Below the pieces are notes generated by a model. The model ran no database searches. It was not told the DNA's origin and was given only the letters and a program-made list of their open reading frames with translations. Made by a program: the position numbers and the translations under genes. Shown one piece after another: positions 1-10,824 of a stretch of DNA of 64,000 nt. The DNA is from Pegoplata infirma (Eukaryota; Arthropoda; Insecta; Diptera; Anthomyiidae), in assembly GCA_963921195.1 (NCBI GenBank), contig OY992537.1, positions 132,764,694 to 132,828,693 of the forward strand, read 5' to 3'. Positions within the stretch are counted from its first letter, which is position 1, and the number at the start of each line of letters is the position of its first letter.

Positions 1-2
1 TA

Positions 3-1202
3 ACCCAATTTGACATCAAAACAGCATTTTTGTACGGACACCTAGAGGAGGAAATTTTTATGCACCAACCTGTTGGGTATAGCGATGATAGTAATACAGT
101 CTGTAAACTTAATAAAAGTCTCTATGGATTGAAACAGGCCTCAAGATGCTGGAACAAAAAGTTCACAGATATTTTAAAGAAGTTTAACTTTAAAGTTAGT
201 ACTGCAGATTCGTGTGTCTTTACTGGTTCAGTAGATAATAAAACAATCATACTAGCTATATACATTGATGATGGTATAATAGCTGCTGAATCAAAAGAAG
301 CAGCAGATGAGTTCGTTAATTGTTTGAGAGGCGAGTTTGACGTAAAAGTTTTTAATTCACTATATTACCTAGGCATAGAAATAACTCAAGAACCATGCAA
401 GATAGTAATTCGTCAAACTGCATATGTAAAGAAAGTGTTAGAGAAATTTAATATGCAAGATGCCAAGCCAGTAAGTACACCAGCTGAATATGTCCAAACA
501 ACAAGTGCAGCATCAAACAACGTAAATTTTCCCTACAGGGAAGCAGTTGGGTCGTTAATGTATCTGGCTATAGTAACTAGGCCAGATATTGCGTTTGCAG
601 TATCATATGCAAGTCGTTTTATGGATTCTTATAATGAGCAACACATTGTTGGAATCAAGCGTATTTTCAAATATTTACGAGGCACAATTGAACAGGGTAT
701 CGAATTTTCTAAAACTAATAACTTAATTCTTAATTGTTATTCAGATTCAGATTATGCCGGGGATACTGAAAGTAGACATTCTACTGGTGGTTATGTTGTA
801 ATGTTATCGAATGGGCCGATCTCATGGTCGTCAAGAAAACAACAGACAATAGCCCTTTCTACTACTGAAGCAGAATATATGGCTGCATGCGAAAGCGTTA
901 AGGAAATTGTATGGGTACAACGGTTGTTAAAAGATCTATTGGGTGACAGCATTCAATCTCCTAATTTATATTTGGATAACCAGAGTGCCATAAAGCTTGT
1001 CAAGAATCCACAGTTTCACAAGCGAACCAAACATATTGAAGTTAAGTTTCATTTTATCCGTGAAGTCTACGAGAATAATGGTTTCCAGCTTCAATATGTG
1101 CCAACATCACAACAGTTGGCCGATATATTTACAAAACCGCTCTTAAAGCAACAGTTTAACAACTTAAAGAAATTACTTAATATTACAAATGTAAATGGAT
1201 AA
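3..1202 (+). CDS. Copia-type retrotransposon Pol, C-terminal part (reverse transcriptase and RNase H)
   Basis: The frame is open from base 3 at the window edge to the TAA at 1200-1202, so the start lies outside the window. About 400 codons are visible without stop or frameshift. The first residues (QFDIKTAFLYGHLEEEIFM) are the RT finger motif of Ty1/copia Pol, and QPVGY and LYGLKQA follow. The YIDD catalytic motif has its two Asp codons at 267-272. RNase H follows, with CYSDSDYAG, STTEAEYMA, LYLDNQSAIKL and RTKHIEVKFHFIRE, in the order usual for Copia. The enzyme would copy element RNA into cDNA in cytoplasmic particles. An immediate PPT and LTR downstream fit the 3' end of a full element. 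It looks undamaged, so the copy may be recent; integrase and Gag cannot be judged. Confidence 0.95.
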   Translation, partial: TQFDIKTAFLYGHLEEEIFMHQPVGYSDDSNTVCKLNKSLYGLKQASRCWNKKFTDILKKFNFKVSTADSCVFTGSVDNKTIILAIYIDDGIIAAESKEAADEFVNCLRGEFDVKVFNSLYYLGIEITQEPCKIVIRQTAYVKKVLEKFNMQDAKPVSTPAEYVQTTSAASNNVNFPYREAVGSLMYLAIVTRPDIAFAVSYASRFMDSYNEQHIVGIKRIFKYLRGTIEQGIEFSKTNNLILNCYSDSDYAGDTESRHSTGGYVVMLSNGPISWSSRKQQTIALSTTEAEYMAACESVKEIVWVQRLLKDLLGDSIQSPNLYLDNQSAIKLVKNPQFHKRTKHIEVKFHFIREVYENNGFQLQYVPTSQQLADIFTKPLLKQQFNNLKKLLNITNVNG

Positions 1203-1215
1203 ATAATTATAAAAC

Positions 1216-1226
1216 AAAAGTGGAAG
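1216..1226 (+). promoter_or_regulatory. Polypurine tract of the Copia element
   Basis: AAAAGTGGAAG lies 14 bases after the Pol stop and ends exactly where the TGTTG LTR start begins. This is the expected place for the plus-strand primer of reverse transcription. Confidence 0.6.
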
Positions 1227-1581
1227 TGTTGAGAATTAGTTTGTGCTATAATTATTCGTTCATCTGTTTGCTTAAAAAACACTTGTTATGTTTTTGAAAT
1301 ATTTTTTATTGTATTGTATTTTTATTTTAAATCAAATGAAAAATAAAAACTTTGTCATTCGTTCACAATTTATAAAAAAAGAAAAGCAGCAATTCTTTTT
1401 CTCTGCCAACATCAACATGCAGATTTCTCATATGGCTAAAAATACAGAGGTGTTTATACGAACATGAGTTCGTACTTGTTCAGTTCCAAAATTGCGTGAA
1501 TATTTTTATTAAATTCTGAGTTAATTAATAGTATTTAATACTACTATATAATTATGTATTGAAAATGCACAGAATTTAACA
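1227..1581 (+). repeat. 3' LTR of the Copia element
   Basis: Begins TGTTGAGAATTAG directly after the polypurine tract, like Copia LTRs, and contains an AATAAA at 1342-1347. The right end is inferred: the stretch TTTAACA ends at 1581 and gives a TGTT/AACA terminal pair, with a length (355 bp) normal for this group. The 5' LTR is outside the window, so the right boundary is not proven. Confidence 0.55.
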
Positions 1582-1701
1582 TGTTTTTTAATTTTTTTAA
1601 ATAAATTTTGGATTTTTACGTGTTTTTAACAAACTTTTTGACTTTTTAACATTTTGATAACATTTTATTTAAAATACCGGTACGTACCGGTACGTACCGG
1701 T

Positions 1702-2007
1702 CAGACATGGGCGTTAATGATTACGTTGTGTAATTGATTACAGTTTCAATTACAATTACATGAAAGGTCGGTCACACATTTGGCTCCGCTAGGGGCACTT
1801 TAGGGTAAGTTACAGACATGGGCGTTAATGATTACATTATGTAATTGATTACAGTTTCAATTACAATTAGATGTAATTAGTAATTGAAAATTTTCAATTT
1901 TACTTGTAATTGTAATTGTAATTGAAAAAACTCAATTACTAATTACATGTAATTGTAATTGAAACTGTAATCAATTACGCAATTGTAATCATAAACGCCC
2001 ATGTCTG
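1702..2007. mobile_element. hAT-type foldback MITE with exact 8-bp TSD
   Basis: The ends are inverted: CAGACATGGGCGTTAATGAT at 1702 and its near reverse complement ending CCCATGTCTG at 2007. The element is flanked on both sides by GTACCGGT (1694-1701 and 2008-2015), an exact 8-bp TSD, the hallmark of hAT transposition. The interior is built of TAATTGTAATTG-type repeats forming one long hairpin. A second left end (CAGACATGGGCG) occurs at 1813, so the 5' part is duplicated within the element. No coding capacity. Confidence 0.85.
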
Positions 2008-2015
2008 GTACCGGT

Positions 2016-2148
2016 ATTGATGTTTCGGTAACGGTTTACCGTTACTGAAATAGTCGAAACTACCGTTACCTTTACCGTTACCGATATAAAAAATCTGTAA
2101 TACCGATACCGTTACCAATACCGTTATTCGCTTCGGTTGCCAACCCTG
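2016..2148. repeat. Right end of a hAT-like element with TACCGTTACCG subterminal repeats
   Basis: A run of degenerate TACCGTTACCG/GGTAACGG repeats ends in GGTTGCCAACCCTG at 2148, the reverse complement of a CAGGGTTGGCAACC-type hAT terminus. The left end was not found; similar TACCGG repeats at 1676-1701 suggest that the MITE at 1702-2007 landed inside this element. Superfamily is inferred from the terminus only. Confidence 0.45.
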
Positions 2149-3232
2149 CTTATTTTATTTTCCATATCACTCATACGCCACGATACATTTATTTTTGCAC
2201 TTCCCAAAAACTTGTTTAATTCTGTTTAGATAACAGATTTAGAGCTGATTTGTCTTATTTATAGGAATTCGACTGTTTTTTTGTTGACCAGAGACATACA
2301 GTGCCGTCGCTTACTCGTTTTCTTTGTAATAAGAATGACAATTTTTTTGAACTTTAAAATCTTTGAAATGATGAAGAAGGTTTGTAAAATTTTTGAAGTG
2401 CAGACTTTAAAATATTTTTTGGAACTTGTCTATTTCTGATATATTTTAAATTTTTAGTTGTAAGGCAATGTGTTTAATATCAGAGTATTCTTAAAAATTA
2501 ACAACGACTGTGAATATTGTTGCCTGGATTTATTCCAGCAAATGGCTAAGCGGCGTCCCAGAATTTCTACAATCATAAGGCAAAGATCACTTCTGAAATA
2601 TTGTAATTTTATTGATATTGAATGCAAACTTGATACGAAGAATCTTGAAAAACAGTCGTATTCTTATTATAAATATGACAAATCAATAGAGTCCGGCTGA
2701 AACCAGTTTTTCGAGGCCAAACCGAAACCGAACCAAAACCGAAACTGAAAAAAAAAATAATGCCTGGCTGAATAAAATTTGTATATATTTCTTTTTTAAA
2801 ATAAATATACAGCACTTAATGTTTTTAAACCATCGGAATTGTTGTATTTATTAAAAAAAATATATATTTTAAAAAACTTACAAAAAAATCATATATTAAA
2901 ATAAACTTAAAAAAATTGTTCATAAAATCTGTAGATTATTTGGAAAACCTTGTTACATTTTTTAAAATGAACTGAATCAAGTGTAATGATACTCGAAATT
3001 GAAAAATTCAGTAACTTTTTTATATAGTTTTTAAAATACTAAAATTTTGCCGAATACCGAATAGAGGCCGAAACCCCATTATTTGGCCGAAGTCGAGACC
3101 GAAACCGAATATTCGGTTGGACTCTACAAATCAGCTCTAAATCAATTATCTAAATATAGAATTAAACAAGTTTTTGGTAAGTGCAAAAATAAATGTATCG
3201 TGGCGTATGAGTGATATGGAAAATAAAATAAG
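2149..3232. repeat. Inverted-repeat pair (about 105-bp arms) with inserted hAT MITE
   Basis: Bases 2149-2252 are nearly the reverse complement of 3127-3232 (shared core with CATATCACTCATACGCC). Between them lie about 430 bp of non-coding sequence and then the hAT MITE at 2687-3126, which inserted next to the right arm. The short reading frame at 2470-2700 has no similarity I recognise and I do not call it a gene. Confidence 0.6.
2687..3126. mobile_element. hAT-type MITE, TIR TAGAGTCC
   Basis: Left end TAGAGTCCGGCTGAAACC and right end GGTTGGACTCTA are inverted. Flanks are CAAATCAA (2679-2686) and CAAATCAG (3127-3134), an 8-bp duplication with one change. Subterminal regions carry ACCGAA/GGCCGAAA repeats at both ends. 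The middle is AT-rich and non-coding. Confidence 0.7.
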
Positions 3233-3867
3233 ACATTTAAACTTTAAAGCCAATTTTCTCGAAAACCAAAAATAACTGCTCTCTGAAAATTTGATGTGAT
3301 GTAGAGAATGAAATGAACTTTAATTTAAATTTTTTTAAAAAAAAATTAAAAATGTTTTTTGCTACATCGATTTTTATTTTTCATTTGAAAAATTTAGACA
3401 GAGTTCTGAATTTTTTCCAAAAACTAATAATGCCAATCGATAGCCCATACAAAACACTATAAATTAGATGTGTTTCGAAAGTTTCAGAATCGTTGAGTTA
3501 CTGTAGAAAAAATTAAATATAAAGCGACATTATGCAAAAATTGCTCAATTTTACCATGTTTGACCACGCCTATCTCGCCCATTTTTCCGGCAAACGAAAA
3601 CTTTTGTTCCACGATTTGTTACTTTCATATAGGATAATAAGCTCCCAAAGTTTGACTTCGATCCAACAACATTTTTTTTGGTGGTACGTTTGAAATAAAA
3701 ACCTTCATATATAAAAAAAATCCTTTAACAAGGCAAACCGACATTTAAAATCCTACTGATGATAACACTAACTGGAGTGTTTGAAACCGGTATGGGAATA
3801 CCAGAATGTCTATAATTTTTAGAAATTAAATTTTCCTTCTGAATTTTTCAACTTGAACCCTTATAAC
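3233..3867. other. Non-coding AT-rich stretch
   Basis: No open frame, RNA gene or paired terminus seen. It reads like decayed repeat DNA. Confidence 0.4.
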
Positions 3868-4213
3868 TAGAGTTTGCAAAGCGATTAAAATCGTAATCGT
3901 AATCGCGATTAATCGCACCAATTAATCGTAATCGTAATCGACAAAAATATCATGCGATTACGATTAATCATTTTCTATAAAATACACTGTTTTTATAACA
4001 ATTTTAAATGTATTATATTGGCCTACGATTCATTTTACTTATTTGCAATTTTTCTTTCCTTTTTTCTCGTAAAAGTAGTTTAAATTTAAAGTAAAATTTA
4101 AATCTTTATCTTAGTAACCCCACAATTTTGTTTTATAAATAATACAAAAGGATTTGGCTGGATTTGGTCAAAAAATTCGGGCATGAAGTTTTATCAAAAA
4201 ACGTATTTTTTCT

Positions 4214-4335
4214 GGTTGCTGACTGAAGACGCTCTTTCTAAATTTCCTTATAAATTTTCACACAATCAGCTCTTCGGTGGCCATTGGCAGGTATTCTGAT
4301 ACGAAATTCGAAAGATTATAATTTTCGGGACGCCC
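4214..4335. repeat. Truncated right end of the hAT family found complete at 32927-33639
   Basis: The stretch from GGTTGCTGACTGAAGACG to CGGGACGCCC follows the right arm of the complete element at 32927-33639 almost word for word (GGTTGCGGACTGAAGATG to CGGGACGCCC). The left part is missing, so this is a fragment. Confidence 0.6.
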
Positions 4336-4544
4336 AAATATAAATATACACATAAAAGTAGTTTTTGTGGAATGTTTTTTTTACCAAATTATCATTACAA
4401 ATTTCAAGAGTCTAGGATGGATATTTCATAAAATATGAAATAAGGATCCTGTATTCCAAATTTTACCCCTTTTTGTCCCCTTAACAATTTATCAAAAATC
4501 CGGCCACGTTTTTTTTAATTTTTTTCTATTTTAGTTTAGATGTT

Positions 4545-4832
4545 TGTCTATCCACATAAAAAATTCAGGAGGGCATTTTTCGAATTTTTCGAGAAAATCG
4601 CATTTGAATATTGGATTTCAGAAAAATTCTATAATTCTCTTGTATTTTATTGTGTCAACACCGCGTATGAGTAACGACTTTTTGCGAAACCAATGAATTT
4701 TCGTTACTCATACGCGGTGTTGACACAATAAAATACAAGAGAATTACAGAATTTTTATGAAATCTAATATTCAAATGCTAATTTCTCGAAAAATACGAAA
4801 ATTTTTTTGTGGGAATAGACAAATTGATAAAT
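4545..4832. repeat. Long hairpin (about 135-bp arms, 20-base loop)
   Basis: The two halves mirror one another. The core arms, each containing ACTCATACGCGGTGTTGACA or its complement at 4630-4678 and 4699-4749, are almost perfect, and pairing continues outward to TTTGTCTATCCAC / GTGGGAATAGACAAA. No TSD recognised. Could be a small foldback element; a transcript would fold into a long dsRNA. Confidence 0.65.
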
Positions 4833-5424
4833 TGACTTTTTTAAAAAATTAAAACTTTCAGAACGGTTTCTGAAAATTTTCCAAAATAAAAAATTTTAGT
4901 GGATAGCCCATACAAAAATATACATGAATGTTAATTTTTGCATTTCGTAAATTTAATAAATATTTAATCAAGGAAACTCGACACAATTATGACATTTTTT
5001 TTAATATTTAACAACGCTCATTAGCCTAGTTAAAAAAACGCAATTTTCTTAGATTCGTATAGAGCTATCCATACCACCTCTTCAGACATTCATGGGACAT
5101 ATCGCTCATTTACTTGTATAGTGTCATAACTCAAAATATGTCGTTTTTGGGTAAACAATACAGCGTTATTTGTTATATCCTGCTTTATAATGTTTCAAAA
5201 ATTCGTGTTAATATCTTTTAAACTCACCGCTTAAGAAGAGAACACGCCATTATAACATTTTCTACTCACGGGCCTTTTGCAAGGTAAACCAAGTTTCAAT
5301 TGTAAACTTTAAACAGGTTTTCTGTAAAATTAAACATTTTGATATTAAAAGTTGGAAGTTTGTTCAATCAGCTAATTGGGCCTATATTTGTTAATGTAAA
5401 TAAAATACTTTCTTTACATATTTC

Positions 5425-5470
5425 TCCCAACGTTTCGTCAATTATTTTTTGACATCCTCAGGGGTTTTGT
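5425..5470 (-). ncRNA. Partial hammerhead-ribozyme-like motif (Penelope-like element remnant)
   Basis: On the minus strand CTGAGGA (5461-5455) fits the hammerhead core CUGANGA. It is followed by a 6-bp stem II (TGTCAA...TTGACG, one G-U) with a 7-base loop, then GAAA (5436-5433) and CGTTGGGAG. Penelope-like retroelements are known to carry such minimal hammerheads. I could not find a convincing cleavage triplet and stem I/III partner on the 5' side, so this may be a decayed copy. No Penelope RT is seen nearby. Confidence 0.4.
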
Positions 5471-5878
5471 CTATTTTAATTAAATAAAAAATTTTTTGTT
5501 ACATTTTAACAACTTAATAATACACCAAAAATATTTTTCTAGAACTTACAAATTTTCAACTTATTTTCACATTAAATTTTTAAATTTATACATTTTACAG
5601 ATACACTGCGAATCACATCAATAAGGAATCGAGTTTTTCACTTTTTAATCGATAGATATATTCTTTGTAACGAATAAGCGGAAAAATATAAAAAAATGCA
5701 CTAATAGAGACCATTATCTACCTAATAACGTCAAATAATAACAATAATCAAAAGACTGAAAGAAATTCTTTAAAAAAATATTTTTCGGCAACTTGTTAAA
5801 AAATTACTAGTTTTTTATGAATCACTTGAATAAGGAATTTTTTAATATAGACCAAGTAGGACCTGAATCCAATTTGTT

Positions 5879-6202
5879 ATGGATAGCAATTCCTTAAACA
5901 ATAAAAACAAAACAGTTTTGTTTCGAATTTCAATTAAAATGAGACTCACAACAGCTCTTAGATCTTCCGAAAAGAAAAAAGTACTGTATTTAAAGTCCAA
6001 AGTGTTAAAGGCCGTTGAAATCGCGAAAATAATAGAGAGGGGCAAACCTATTGAAGGCAATTATTTAAATAACATTAAGATCTATGGAAAAAAACGAATG
6101 GGTGAACTAAAATGGCAAAAACAGAACGAAATCGACAAAAATTTTAAGAATTCCCTCGAATTCCACGTTGACAGGTTGCAAAATTATCAAAGAAAGTGGT
6201 GA
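5879..6202 (+). pseudogene. Tc1-like transposase N-terminus (left arm)
   Basis: 107 codons from ATG 5879. Residues 21-71 contain the helix-turn-helix pattern of Tc1-type transposases: SSEKKKVLYLKSKVLKAVEI, then AKIIERGKPIEGNYL and NNIKIYGKK, matching the family's NYLKNPxxYGKK end of the first DNA-binding subdomain. The second helix-turn-helix and the DDE catalytic domain are absent. The real start may be the ATG at 5939, where the conserved part begins. Truncated and non-functional. Confidence 0.65.
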
Positions 6203-6724
6203 TTTAATGGGTATTTTGACAGTCCATCACGATTAAAAATTAAATGAGTTCATAGTCTGTTGCATATTGCAAAAAAAAGCCACCCCTTAGTTCCAAACTT
6301 AAGACGCATCGATGGTAACGTAAGGAACAGTAATGATGCCACAGTAGAATAGCGCACCCCATACTATAACAACACCTTCTATGATCTGTCTGCTATGCAA
6401 AAACGGTTTTTATTGTCTCAAATAACCGAAAACCATTGTATCCGTCCAATGCAACGGTATTATTTTTTTTTTTTCGTCGGAATAAATTACTTTGAAAAAT
6501 TTCTCAGACCGTGTCATTGAATTCCTGCAGATATTAAGGCGCTGCTTACTACGTTTGACATTCAGCGATTAGTTTTTGCATAATTTTCGACAAGCTATGA
6601 ACTCACTTTACTTTTAAACGCGACGGACTGTACAAATACTCGCATTAACGCCACTTTATTTGAGAATTTTGAAAGATGTCGGCGTAGAATTTGGGGGAAT
6701 TCTTAAAATGTTTGTCGATCTCGT

Positions 6725-6928
6725 TCAGTTGTTGTCATTTGAGTTCGCCCACTCATGTTTTTTTCCATAGTTCTGAATGTTATTTAGATAATTGCATACA
6801 GCAGTTTTTTTCCTCTCTGTTATTTCCGCGATTTCAACGATCTTTAACACTTTGAACTTCAAAGTCAGTACTTTTTCCTTTTCGGAAGAGCTAAGAGCTT
6901 TGGGAGTCCCATTTTTATTGAAATTCAA
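6725..6928 (-). pseudogene. Tc1-like transposase N-terminus (right arm)
   Basis: Inverted copy of the fragment in the left arm. It keeps SSSEKEKVLTLKFKVLKIVE and CNYLNNIQNYGKK but has many replacements. It is cut off at the same depth into the gene, as expected when one 5' end was duplicated as a palindrome. Confidence 0.6.
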
Positions 6929-7450
6929 AACAAAACAGTTTTGTTTTTATTGTTTGAGGGATTGCTATTCATTACAAATTGGATTCAGGTCCTACTTGGT
7001 CTGTATTACAAAATTCCTTATTCAAGTGATTCATAAAAAACTGGTAATTTTTTAACAAGTTGCCGAAAAATATTTTTTTAAAGGACTTCTTTCAGTCTTT
7101 TGATTATTGTTATTATTTGATATTATTAGCTAGATAATGGTCTCTATCAGTGCATTTTTTTATATTTTTCCGCTTATTCGTTACAAAGATATATTCGATT
7201 AAAAAGTGAAAAACTCGATTCCTTATTGATGTGATTCGCAGTGTATGTTTTTTTGTAGGACATTTGGTGTGGAAAGATAATTTAATTCCATAAAATATTT
7301 ATTTTTGTATTTTCTTCAATTTTGAAAAGAGTTTTTTTATATATACTATTGCAATAATATTTATTTAAAAAACTCGATTAATCGATAATCGCGGCTATTT
7401 TTTTAATCGTAATCGCGATTATGAAATATCTCGATTATTTGCAAACTCTA

Positions 7451-7789
7451 CTTATAACAAATATAATTAGAGCCCGAGCTCGATCTGTACTTAAAAAAAA
7501 ATACTAATTGCTGGGTTTCCATTGAAAGACCTGTCTTCTTAGTGTAGGGTATACAAAACACGACTTTAAATACAAAATATACGTAACTTCTTTTTTTAAC
7601 ACAGTTTAGTTATCTTCTTATTATTTTTAAATAATTGTGCATTAGACATGAGCGTGAATCCATCCATATGGCCTTTCAAGCCATTTGTTTTTTTTTAACT
7701 ACTTCACTGCGGTTACTTTTTGCAAGCAAATTGAATGATTATTGTTGTTGATATCCATTTTACAATATACTCACAACAAAACAAATACA
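7451..7789. other. Non-coding spacer
   Basis: Starts with the right TSD of the 3.6-kb hAT element. Nothing coding or paired seen in the remainder. Confidence 0.4.
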
Positions 7790-8230
7790 AATGCTTGTGA
7801 GTAAAGAGTTAAAGAGATAAAAAATACTCACGGAAAAACCACCCAAATATAGAGTAATGCATTCATGTGTTTTGAAAGTTAATATTGTGTTGAATGACAT
7901 GAATTATCTGAATGATTCAAATGATTTTGCAAACAAATAAATACAAATCAGACAAATTTTAAAACACATTAAAAAAAAAAAAGCTGAAATATAAGGGAAA
8001 AAAACTAAAGCAATGCAGAATATTACAAAAATCGAAAATTGTGAAAAAAAAAAAAAATAAAAAATTATAAGCATAAGTGTTGTTGTATTTTTTTTTGTCT
8101 CTTGGTTAAATACAATTCATATAAATTTCACGGCATTTAATTTGTAAAAACAACAACAAGAAAACATTCTTGTTATTAGTTTGCAAACTATTAATAAGTA
8201 TGCATTGCTAACGGGAAATTTAACTAACTA

Positions 8231-8322
8231 CAGACGACGCAACATTATGTACAATATGCTATTATATTGATGGTGTGTGGGTAAGATTGACCATTGTACA
8301 ATCGTCAATATTGCGTCGTCTG
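8231..8322. mobile_element. 92-bp TA-flanked MITE (left arm copy)
   Basis: CAGACGACGCAACATT at the left and its inverse AATATTGCGTCGTCTG at the right, flanked by TA on each side. The small size and TA fit a Tc1/mariner-type MITE. An identical mirror copy lies in the other palindrome arm. Confidence 0.6.
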
Positions 8323-8411
8323 TAGGTACCGTAAGAGGCAGTGGTCATTGTTCATCACAATATGCATATGGGGCATTCCAATTCAAATCGGACACTTTGA
8401 ATATATTTTTT

Positions 8412-8658
8412 TTTTTAGATTTTCCCAATTTGTTTACAGTTTTTAGTAAATTTTCAGATTTTTTTGATGACCCGTTCAAAAGATATCGAATTTTAAAAAA
8501 TTGGTAGTTTGTTCCTTTACTCAAACTTCTTTTACTCATAACTTCTTCAATAATGGTCCAAATTTCAATTTTTTTTTTTCAAAATGTTTGTTTTGTTACA
8601 TACATAAATGTTTTCGAAGGGTGCTAAAAACTGTAAACAAATTGGGAAAATCTAAAAA
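8412..8658. repeat. Small inverted-repeat element
   Basis: TTTTTAGATTTTCCCAATTT at the left end and its reverse complement (AAATTGGGAAAATCTAAAAA) at the right end frame 180 bp of AT-rich sequence. It lies between the left palindrome arm and the mini-me tail. TSD not identified. Confidence 0.5.
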
Positions 8659-10118
8659 TAAACAAGTGAGAGTGTTAAATTCGGCTGTGCCGAATCTATT
8701 ATACCCACTAACATGTAAAAAATTAAAACAAAAATTTTGACAGTGGTGTTGTTTTAAGGGGGGCAAGGTAGGGGGAGGGATCGGTGAGCTGTGGTGACTC
8801 CTTGGCCCTCAAGGTATATGTTTAGAAGTTCATTTTTGTCTGCTTTGTCCACTTAAGTACTATAGTTTTATAATTATTTCAATTATTTTTTATCCACGCC
8901 CTTAAAAGAGGGGCGCGGCAAAAGAAAGCGACATTTTTTAATCCCCTGGGTGCAAGCGCTGGACTATAAACTTCTATGAACATAAAAATGTCTCGTTTGG
9001 TTCACAAAAAATCTTAAAAAAAATTAAAATTTTTAAGAGGTTGATTTAGTTCTTCAAGGGGGAACTTTTTTCCCCCTGTTCCGATTTGGCCTATTTCCGA
9101 ATTTAACCTGCCTAGGACCATAAGACATATTTCTGCCAAACTTTTATTTTGGGACTGCATCGTGTAAACTACAGACGGACGGACGGAAGGAGACGGATGG
9201 ACATCGCTAGAATGTCTTAGAATTGATCACTGACCAATAATATATGGGGCATTCCAGGCCAAATCACTCACTTTAAGACCCAACCCCTGTCGATTTATTT
9301 TATTTTTGGATATGTTTTAGTACTTATTAAATGCAACTTGGACATCAAATTTCAGCCTTTTTTTCAAGATGGTGTTGAGTAATCAATTTTTCAAAATGAC
9401 GATTTTTTCAAAAAAATTAAAATTTTTAATTAACTGCAGTTAAAAATATAGATATGTATCTTAAAAAAAGTTGGACAACGTTTTGTTGGTATTTAAATGT
9501 AGATTTAGACAAAAATATTAAAAAAATTATTCGAAGTAACTATCACTTATTTTTTAACGTTTAAAAATTAAAATCGACTTTTTGAAAAAGTCCGAAACCT
9601 TCGATTTTTTTTTTAAAACGTCCAAAAGTTCTACTCTAAATAACGCAACTTTTAAGCCATAATTCGATATGTGGTCGCAATTTGTTCTATTGTTTTTTAA
9701 ATTTTGAAAATTGCACCTTTTATTTTTGAACTCTGATTTATTTTATATGGTCCTAAAAAAAAAATTAAATCGGTATATACTGACCCTAACTTACCCTAGA
9801 TATATTAATTTCGAGGTAAAAATACGCCTCACAAAAATTAAGAACGATCGGACATGGGTAAGGCGTTCCGCAGGGGCCTTGAAGTTTAGAAAACGGATTA
9901 CAATGAAAAATACGATTTTTTTCTGTTTTTTCACTTTTTTTGGTATTTTTGGTATAAGTTAATACGGATCCGATTTTTGAAATTTATTGAAATTTTCCAC
10001 TGAAATAACATTTTTTATTCTTCAAATTCAACTGTATTACACTGTATGACACGATTTTGCACCCATGATCGGGACCAAAAAAATCTGAAAGAAGAGGTAA
10101 AAAAAAGATACCCGTGTC

Positions 10119-10417
10119 ACAGACTAAATACAGACTCGACAGTAGAGTTTTACAGGAAAAAATGGGGGAAAACTAAGCGATTTTAGGAGAAAACACAGCG
10201 GTTTTTAGTCCGTTTTACGCTAACATGGCAACACTTTCTACGACTTAGGATTGAGTGAAACAACAAAATCTGATCTGGCATCCATTTTTCTTATGGCGCG
10301 TTATATCAGTTTTCTCTCTCTAACCTAATTCGTAGAATAATTTAAAAATATTAAACATATGGTTAAAGAATACTTTTTTGACACCTGTCACTTATGTCGA
10401 GTCTGTATTAGTCTGTG
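10119..10417. mobile_element. 299-bp MITE with exact 8-bp TSD
   Basis: Termini ACAGACTAAATACAGACTCG and inverted CGAGTCTGTATTAGTCTGTG are flanked by CCCGTGTC at 10111-10118 and 10418-10425. An 8-bp TSD and a CAGAC terminus fit hAT, though 8-bp TSDs also occur in the P superfamily. Non-coding. Confidence 0.7.
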
Positions 10418-10824
10418 CCCGTGTCTCCCAGTTTTTCTAGATCAATTCGTTTTCGCGTTTTATTAGCAAATCAATATTTTGTATATATATGAGTTTTTAT
10501 TACTTGGGGAAGTAGGGATTACGCGCGTAACAATTAATCGCGATAGCTTAAATTAAGCTGAAATACTTGCAAATAGTACCAGATAAAATGTGCGAAACAT
10601 GGGGAAAATCGATCTACGGGTTTAAAAGTTATGAAGAAATTTCGCAAATTTGGACGTTTTTTTCACATTTTTTTATATCCTCTTTTAAATGATAGAGGTT
10701 TAAAAGACAATTTGGATGCTCCTAAAGTTTGGCATATATATTTGATATTTCCCTGGTCTGGGAGAAATCGATCCAGATTTCATCTTGAATTCACTCTTTC
10801 AAAAAAACTTTTAATGCTCTTTAA

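Larger units (their letters stand above)
5604..7243. mobile_element. Palindromic Tc1-like derivative with TA TSD
   Basis: Termini are CACTGCGAATCACATCAATA and its inverted copy ending TGATGTGATTCGCAGTG, flanked by TA on both sides (5602-5603, 7244-7245), as for Tc1/mariner. Unlike an ordinary Tc1 element, inverted pairing covers about 670 bp per arm (to about 6285 and from about 6570). Each arm carries the 5' part of a transposase gene, so the two starts point inward. A 285-bp unique loop remains. The arms have diverged by many substitutions, so it is old. It could not make a full transposase. Confidence 0.75.
3868..7450. mobile_element. 3.6-kb hAT-type element with exact TSD, hosting nested elements
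   Basis: Left end TAGAGTTTGCAAAGCGATTA and right end CGATTATTTGCAAACTCTA are inverted. Both flanks are CTTATAAC (3860-3867 and 7451-7458), an exact 8-bp TSD. The subterminal regions (3880-3970 and 7370-7440) are dense in AATCG/TTAATCG repeats, which may be transposase-binding sites (inference). No hAT transposase is visible inside. Much of the length is later insertions: a hairpin at 4545-4832, a Penelope-like motif near 5430, and a palindromic Tc1 derivative at 5604-7243. Confidence 0.85.
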
